NCBI GenBank assembly: GCA_014526335.1
Contig: JACTAT010000318.1
Location: 1 to 64,000, forward strand
DNA from: Chrysaora quinquecirrha
Taxonomy: Eukaryota > Cnidaria > Scyphozoa > Semaeostomeae > Pelagiidae
Reading direction: 5' to 3'
Length of the DNA: 64,000 bases
The notes under the pieces were generated by a model that was not told the DNA's origin, did not search any database, and worked only from the letters and a program-made list of their open reading frames with translations. The position numbers were made by a program, and so were the translations under genes. Numbering within the stretch: position 1 is the stretch's first letter; the number at the start of each line of letters is the position of its first letter. Shown here in pieces: positions 59,501-64,000 of the stretch.

Positions 59501-62500
59501 TACTGTAATATGATGTTTTCTTGCTTTGGCAGGACTCTAAAGAATATTCAAATCTTCAATGGAGTCTTGAAAAGTGAGCTTTCTTTTTGTGCACATCTTT
59601 CACGTTTCATCATTATTTCTACAAATGTGATTAATCAACATAGGTTCTTCATCATCTAACACTCTGTACGAATCTATGTGCACTTGAAAGTGCAAATTCT
59701 AGAAGTGTGTTCCATTCATATTTCTGTGGTTTTCTTTCTTCAGGTTCACAAACACAGGTCTGCAAAGGCTTTGTGGAATTTTCGGAATGGAACAAAAAGG
59801 CAAAAGGGTGAGTTGAAAATTCATTAGCATAAGCCTTCACAAGCATTCACAAGTCTCATGCCATCATTGGGCAGCGAATGATGTGGCTCTTATCTTATAT
59901 ATTGCATCAGATTAAAAAGGTGTGAAATAACTAACCAAACCTTCTAAGAAGCTCAGATTTCGGGCACCAAGTTATGTTAATGTTTTGCTTTATAACACCT
60001 GCTCAATCAAGCCAACGTAATGCAAAGTTAATTCAGTTAATTTTGTTGGTCTTCCTGCTGCATCCCTGCAAGTTGATTGGTGTTCAAAACACAATAACAA
60101 TTCAGCTTCACTTTCCTGATTATTCATTTCAATCCACATCTGGGTAAATATTAATTGTTAATTGTTTTAGTCTGTTTCTAACATTTGTACTTGTACTGTT
60201 CTTAGGCCTGTCAGATGTAGAAAACTTTTAAGAATTTCCAAAGATTTTTCCACTATTTCTTACAATTCTCAAAACTACTGTATAACAATTATCTTTTGTT
60301 TAACAGGATGAATTGAAAGAGAAAGTTTTGAAGTTTTTGATGGAACCATACAAAACTAACAAGGTAAGACTCAAAAGATGGTCACATCCTGCAAATAGAT
60401 TTCTTTAGAAAGTTCCAGACTTGCTTATGTAATGAACAGATATTGATTAAAATAATTTTCTAATAAGAATACTCTTAAGAAAGTGCCTAGTGCCTACTTG
60501 TCAGGAACTTTAGAAACTCTACAAGATGGAGGAAAGGGTCCATCAGAATTGAGGAAATACTTATAAACTTTAACATGATATTTCTGTGGTTTTTCATTAT
60601 GATGTGCTCCCCAGTGGTTTCTTCTGTATAGATAACTGAACTAAATTTGATCTATGTGACACCGTATAAGACATTATAGTCATGACTTATCATGACAAGC
60701 CTTTGATATTTAGTAGTGCGACATTTCGGGAGAGATCCGTCTCCCATCATCGGGCAATGAGAAATGTGGTTTCTTTCCTATTGATTGCAAAGGTCGGATC
60801 GAAAGGTGCGAGAAAGCTCGAAATTTTTTGGCGCTCAATTTCTAAAATTTGTGGCGCCAAAGTTGTGGTGCGTTCATTCTCTCCGAAACGTTGCCCTACT
60901 AAATATCAAAGGCTTGTCGTGATAAGTTTTAACTGTCATGTCTAATACGGTGTCAGAAACAGCCTTGATAAGTCCGAATATATTTACTTTGATATATGTG
61001 CATTGGCATGAGAAACCATACAATAACTCTTGAAGCAAAGATTCTTGAAAAAAATTGTAATAGAGTACTAGAAAATCTAGGTACAAATACTAGAACAACA
61101 ACAAATTTGGTGATGGAACTAAAAAATAAATCATACACCTAACGCTTACTTGCCCTCGATCTCCCAATATAAGAAGGCTTGGAGATATAATTACAACTTT
61201 TGAAATACTATGTGGCATGATTGACACTGATAGAAAACGATTTTTTGAACCAAGTACTTCAATAACAAGAGGACACAATCTGAAGCTTTTCAAATTTGCT
61301 TCATCGTGGAACGTTAGGAAGAATTAGTTCCTAAACAGAGTAATAAACGAGTGGAACAATTTGCCAGCAACCGTTATAAATTATAGAGTTTGAGAAATTA
61401 TAAGACGATTTCGGCGGTAAAGAGAAGCACAACTGTGAATAATGAACGCCAAACGGTTTAATAGGCCGATGACCTCCTTATCCCTCAAAATATCATGCTA
61501 TTATTATCTAGGAAATAATTCTTTGAAAGGAGAGATGTTATATTGTATTTTTTAAAATACAGTTTTTTAAATGCTTCTATGAATGATCAGTTTGTGATTA
61601 GGTTTTTGCTTTCCTTTACAGAAAGTTCCAGCAACAGGTAAGCAAAACTCTTTAGATTATTTTAAGCAACTACATAGCATAGCAAATTCGTAAACCGTGC
61701 CAACATGTTGGCCAACATCGTCACCAGTAATTGTCGGCCAACATGTTGGTACGGTTTGCTATAGATGTTGTCCAAACAAACAACATATTGTCAAAGAAAA
61801 AAACTTGGTTCAATATTTTTAAACATTGATGCGTTAGCAAGGTTTATAGTGACTAACATGCTGGCACAAAATTTTAATTTCGGACGTTATCTCGGAGACC
61901 TTGAGGTGAGAAATACAGTGCCTGCCAAAAGTCCTTGGAAAACCCCCGTAATTTCACCAGAATATGACTCCTCTTTCTTTTCTTGATGGGAAGTACAGAA
62001 AATTAGCCCCCTCCCCCCAAAAATGTTGTTCTATTCGTGTACAGTGTGAGCTTTCATAAGATTCATTGCGTGTTGTCGTGGGGTATTCCAAACCGCGGCA
62101 AATCAACATTGTTTGAGGGGGAGGGGTTTCTTATGCTGCCAGTGGAGTGAAAATTGTCCAAGTGTTCCAAGCCATTTGGCAGGCATTGCAGACTTAAGCT
62201 TGGGGTTTGAGTTGGACCACGAGTTTTTTCCTCTTCGTTGTCAACTAAATGAGCGAGCAACAAACAAACAGCTGCTGCCTTTTCGGCCATTATTGCAAAA
62301 GATCATTTACAACATCCAAAACAACTCAGGTGTTGAGATGGTATGGCAAACTGTACCAACATGTTGACCTTTTTTCAGCCTTTTTAAATTTTTCTTGAAG
62401 ACAATTAAATTAAACTGTGTACGGATAATATATAATCTATTTATTTTTTAGCCAAAGCTAAACCAAAGAAAAAGAGAAAGGTTTGTCATAATTATTTAGA

Positions 62501-63822
62501 AATTCTTAAAAATATCATTATCATTAGTATCGTCATTATTTTCCAATAGGATCGTCAAGGAGGGTTTGCCGGGTTTGCCGGGTGCAGGCCCCGTGTTTTG
62601 GCTTCTGGGGGCCTGCAAGAAGTCAAACAGGTATTTTTCTCACTGCCAATTTTCCGTCAAGAACTTTTTGAGGCCTGCCGATCCATGGTAAAGGATTTAG
62701 CTTAAAAACGAACCAAACAAGCATTGGTTTGACTTTGAACTTAGTTGTTGAATTAGTGACATTTCGAAGCATATCCACCCAAAAAGTGTAATGTTTCAAT
62801 TGAATTCTTCATAGGAGGGTGTGGGAAAAGCAAAAACGGCTTGTTCAAACATTTTTTAGGGAAGTCTTAGATGCATAGCCCTGGCAAAGCCACCATACAG
62901 AAAACACTTTTCCATCTATTCGGAAACATAAAAGTTGAGCATTCTTCTGCAGCGAAGTTATTCGAATGTGCACCTCGTAGACCAACTGGGTCCGTGTTTT
63001 ATTTTTCAACAAAGGCAGTTTTAAGTGGTGATGATGATGATAATGATGTCGAGAGCAATGACGAAGATGCCGATAATGAAGAGGAAGAAGACAAAAATGA
63101 AGAAGAAGAAGAAGAAGAAGAAGAAGGCGATGAAAAAAGCGAAGGTAAAAAGAAGGTATGAAATCGTTGAGAAGTGTGTTATGGTTGATGCTCTCAGAAG
63201 AAGTTTTTTAGAGCTTTTCCTTCTGACACTCCTCGGAGTATAAACGTCAGAAACAGACAGAAGCAATTGAAACAAGTGCAAGCAACGTTCCTGGAACGAT
63301 GCAGGCTCGACACTTAGCATAACGATGTACTAGGATGCGTACAGTGTCAATTTTCTGTTTTCTCTGGACCTCAGTTGCAAGTTCTATCCGTCGGGTTTGC
63401 AAACGAGACGAGGATCATTGGCCTTGTAGTCAAGTTAGTCAAGTTCACATTTGACAATATCTTGCAGTTGGTCAACGCGTAAATCAATGCCGTGCGGCAA
63501 ACCAACATGGACGTAGCATGATTTCAACTCTAGCTAAAATCACTAATTGATTCAGACCTTGTGCTACTGCCATGCCAGAACTTATTTCTATGACACCGTG
63601 CAACACCGACACGACATCCGAACTAGGGCTTACAATTGCCAAAATTTAGAAAACAGTGTCAGTAATCTTTATCTAACCTCTTTTCTAGTAGAAAAGCTTT
63701 CATACGATGCCAGCATTAATTTTCTAAAATTTTTGTCATTAACAGGGGTCCCAATGTTTTTCACCTTGTTATTTCAATTTTATTTTAGGGTAGAGGCTTG
63801 AAGCTTGGAGACATTGAAATTG
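56528..63822 (+). CDS. DEK: DEK chromatin protein, right-arm copy (3' end beyond the window)
   Basis: Exons: 56528-56572, 56713-56782, 57818-57939, 58218-58251, 58354-58430, 58846-58899, 59533-59573, 59744-59807, 60307-60363, 61622-61637, 62452-62480, 63015-63155, then 63789-63822 (a second copy of exon 4). The first 12 give 250 codons. The start MAVGDEEKP has good context (AAGATGG). Domains: acidic N-terminus; KKVERLSLS; a WSD-like part (KLGDIEIVKYELDRTLSSEL, LHKLLYGREGK); a SAP-type part with VKKNIRAFCGFPYD, LQRLCGIFGM and DELKEKVLKFLMEP (about 117-188); a basic NLS-like KPKKKRK; and an acidic exon of D/E repeats ending EGKKK. DEK binds structured DNA and acts in chromatin architecture. The acidic exon boundary (acceptor at 63014) is chosen because it keeps phase. 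The extra exon 4 suggests an internal or gene-level tandem duplication. Confidence 0.8.
56990..57760. repeat. DEK intron 2, right arm, dense in AACAATAG/CTATTGTT motifs
   Basis: Counterpart of 276-1330. Multiple AACAATAG and CTATTGTTTT words, including a tandem pair near 57525-57560. No exon other than exon 3 at 57818 was found. Confidence 0.6.
60040..60240. repeat. Decayed MITE, family of 6796-7253 (DEK intron 8)
   Basis: Shares with 52980-53170 the order TTGGTCTTCC, GATTGGTGTT, CACAAT, TCTGGGTA and TGTTTCT, but with more substitutions. It is an older copy, with no coding capacity. Confidence 0.45.
60686..60926. mobile_element. 241-bp MITE with about 45-bp inverted ends (DEK intron 9)
   Basis: One end reads CTTATCATGACAAGCCTTTG and continues ATATTTAGTAG; the other end is the inverse with few changes. 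The interior has GGGCAATGAGAAATG and GGCGCCAAAG and no ORF of note. A clear target duplication could not be identified. Confidence 0.75.
61675..62368. repeat. Foldback repeats with CCAACATGTTGG (DEK intron 10)
   Basis: 61688-61760 is a hairpin: CGTGCCAACATGTTGGCC and its inverse separated by about 20 bases. Near 62340-62368 the related CTGTACCAACATGTTGACC appears once more, so the whole 0.7 kb may be one element with complex ends. The ORFs at 61765-61986 and 62113-62367 show no domain. Confidence 0.45.
63789..63822 (+). CDS. DEK: Second copy of DEK exon 4
   Basis: All 34 bases, encoding GRGLKLGDIEI plus one base, match exon 4 at 58218-58251, and the flanking introns are similar on both sides (upstream CATTAACAG..., downstream GTAAGATTGTAAATTT). 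This is a genomic tandem duplication and not a retrocopy. Its phase (0 in, 1 out) is compatible with splicing from the acidic exon 12. Whether it belongs to the same transcript or to a second DEK gene cannot be told here. Confidence 0.75.
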
Positions 63823-63969
63823 GTAAGATTGTAAATTTTTCAAGCCAGGCTTATTCATTTTATTCTGTCCCTCTTCCTTTGTATTCTTTTATTCCTTAAA
63901 AGTACCAAATCCAGAACCCTTTCTTGTCCCCAACATGTTTTTATGATTTAACCTTAATTCCATTAAATA

Positions 63970-64000
63970 CTGGTGAAGGTGGAGGTGAAGTGATTTTTAG
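63970..64000. mobile_element. Start of a further CACCTT-tailed SINE at the window edge
   Basis: GGTGAAGGTGGAGGTGAAGTG followed by TTTTTAG matches the tail end of the SINE family seen at 19914-20073. It is truncated by the window end. Confidence 0.4.

Overview
This is a eukaryotic, intron-rich, AT-rich nuclear window, most likely from a cnidarian and perhaps an anthozoan or coral. I infer that from the gene set, the short exons and the dense small inverted-repeat transposons; no sequence in the window proves the taxon. Most of the computed small ORFs are chance or repeat-derived. The real genes were read exon by exon from splice sites and reading phase.

The dominant structure is one large inverted (head-to-head) duplication centred on a gap of exactly 500 N (22031-22530). 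Left arm, minus strand, read toward position 1: ARMC3 exons 2-26 (21415 down to 3714), then a DEK exon (275-154). Right arm, plus strand: ARMC3 exon 1 (25641-25688), ARMC3 exons 3-26 (37925-55234), then DEK from its start codon (56528) to the window end. All 24 ARMC3 exons present in both arms have identical lengths in each, and coding changes are few. The introns differ by many insertions and deletions. Each arm lacks different exons: left ARMC3 exon 1 falls at the gap, right ARMC3 exon 2 is gone, and left DEK exons 1-2 are not found. This looks like two alleles joined by scaffolding, or else a real inverted duplication with decay.

Right ARMC3 intron 1 holds a 10.6-kb DNA transposon (26841-37462) with identical 985-bp terminal inverted repeats. 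Each terminal repeat carries 29 copies of a roughly 21-bp tandem unit and is flanked by TTAAT. Inside lie two divergent genes. One, on the minus strand, is a seven-exon gene of about 1333 codons with a YqaJ-type nuclease domain embedded between transposase-like blocks, broken only by two one-base lesions in A runs. The other, on the plus strand, is an intact intronless gene for a seven-finger C2H2 protein. This element is the most novel system in the window.

DEK in the right arm is readable through twelve exons (WSD/SAP-type DNA-binding region, then an acidic tract). Beyond these, exon 4 with its flanking intron occurs a second time at 63789, showing a tandem duplication that runs out of the window.

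The remaining sequence is introns and spacers filled with several MITE families, two tRNA-derived SINE families, microsatellites and a 28-bp minisatellite. Several are present in only one arm, giving clean empty/filled site comparisons.
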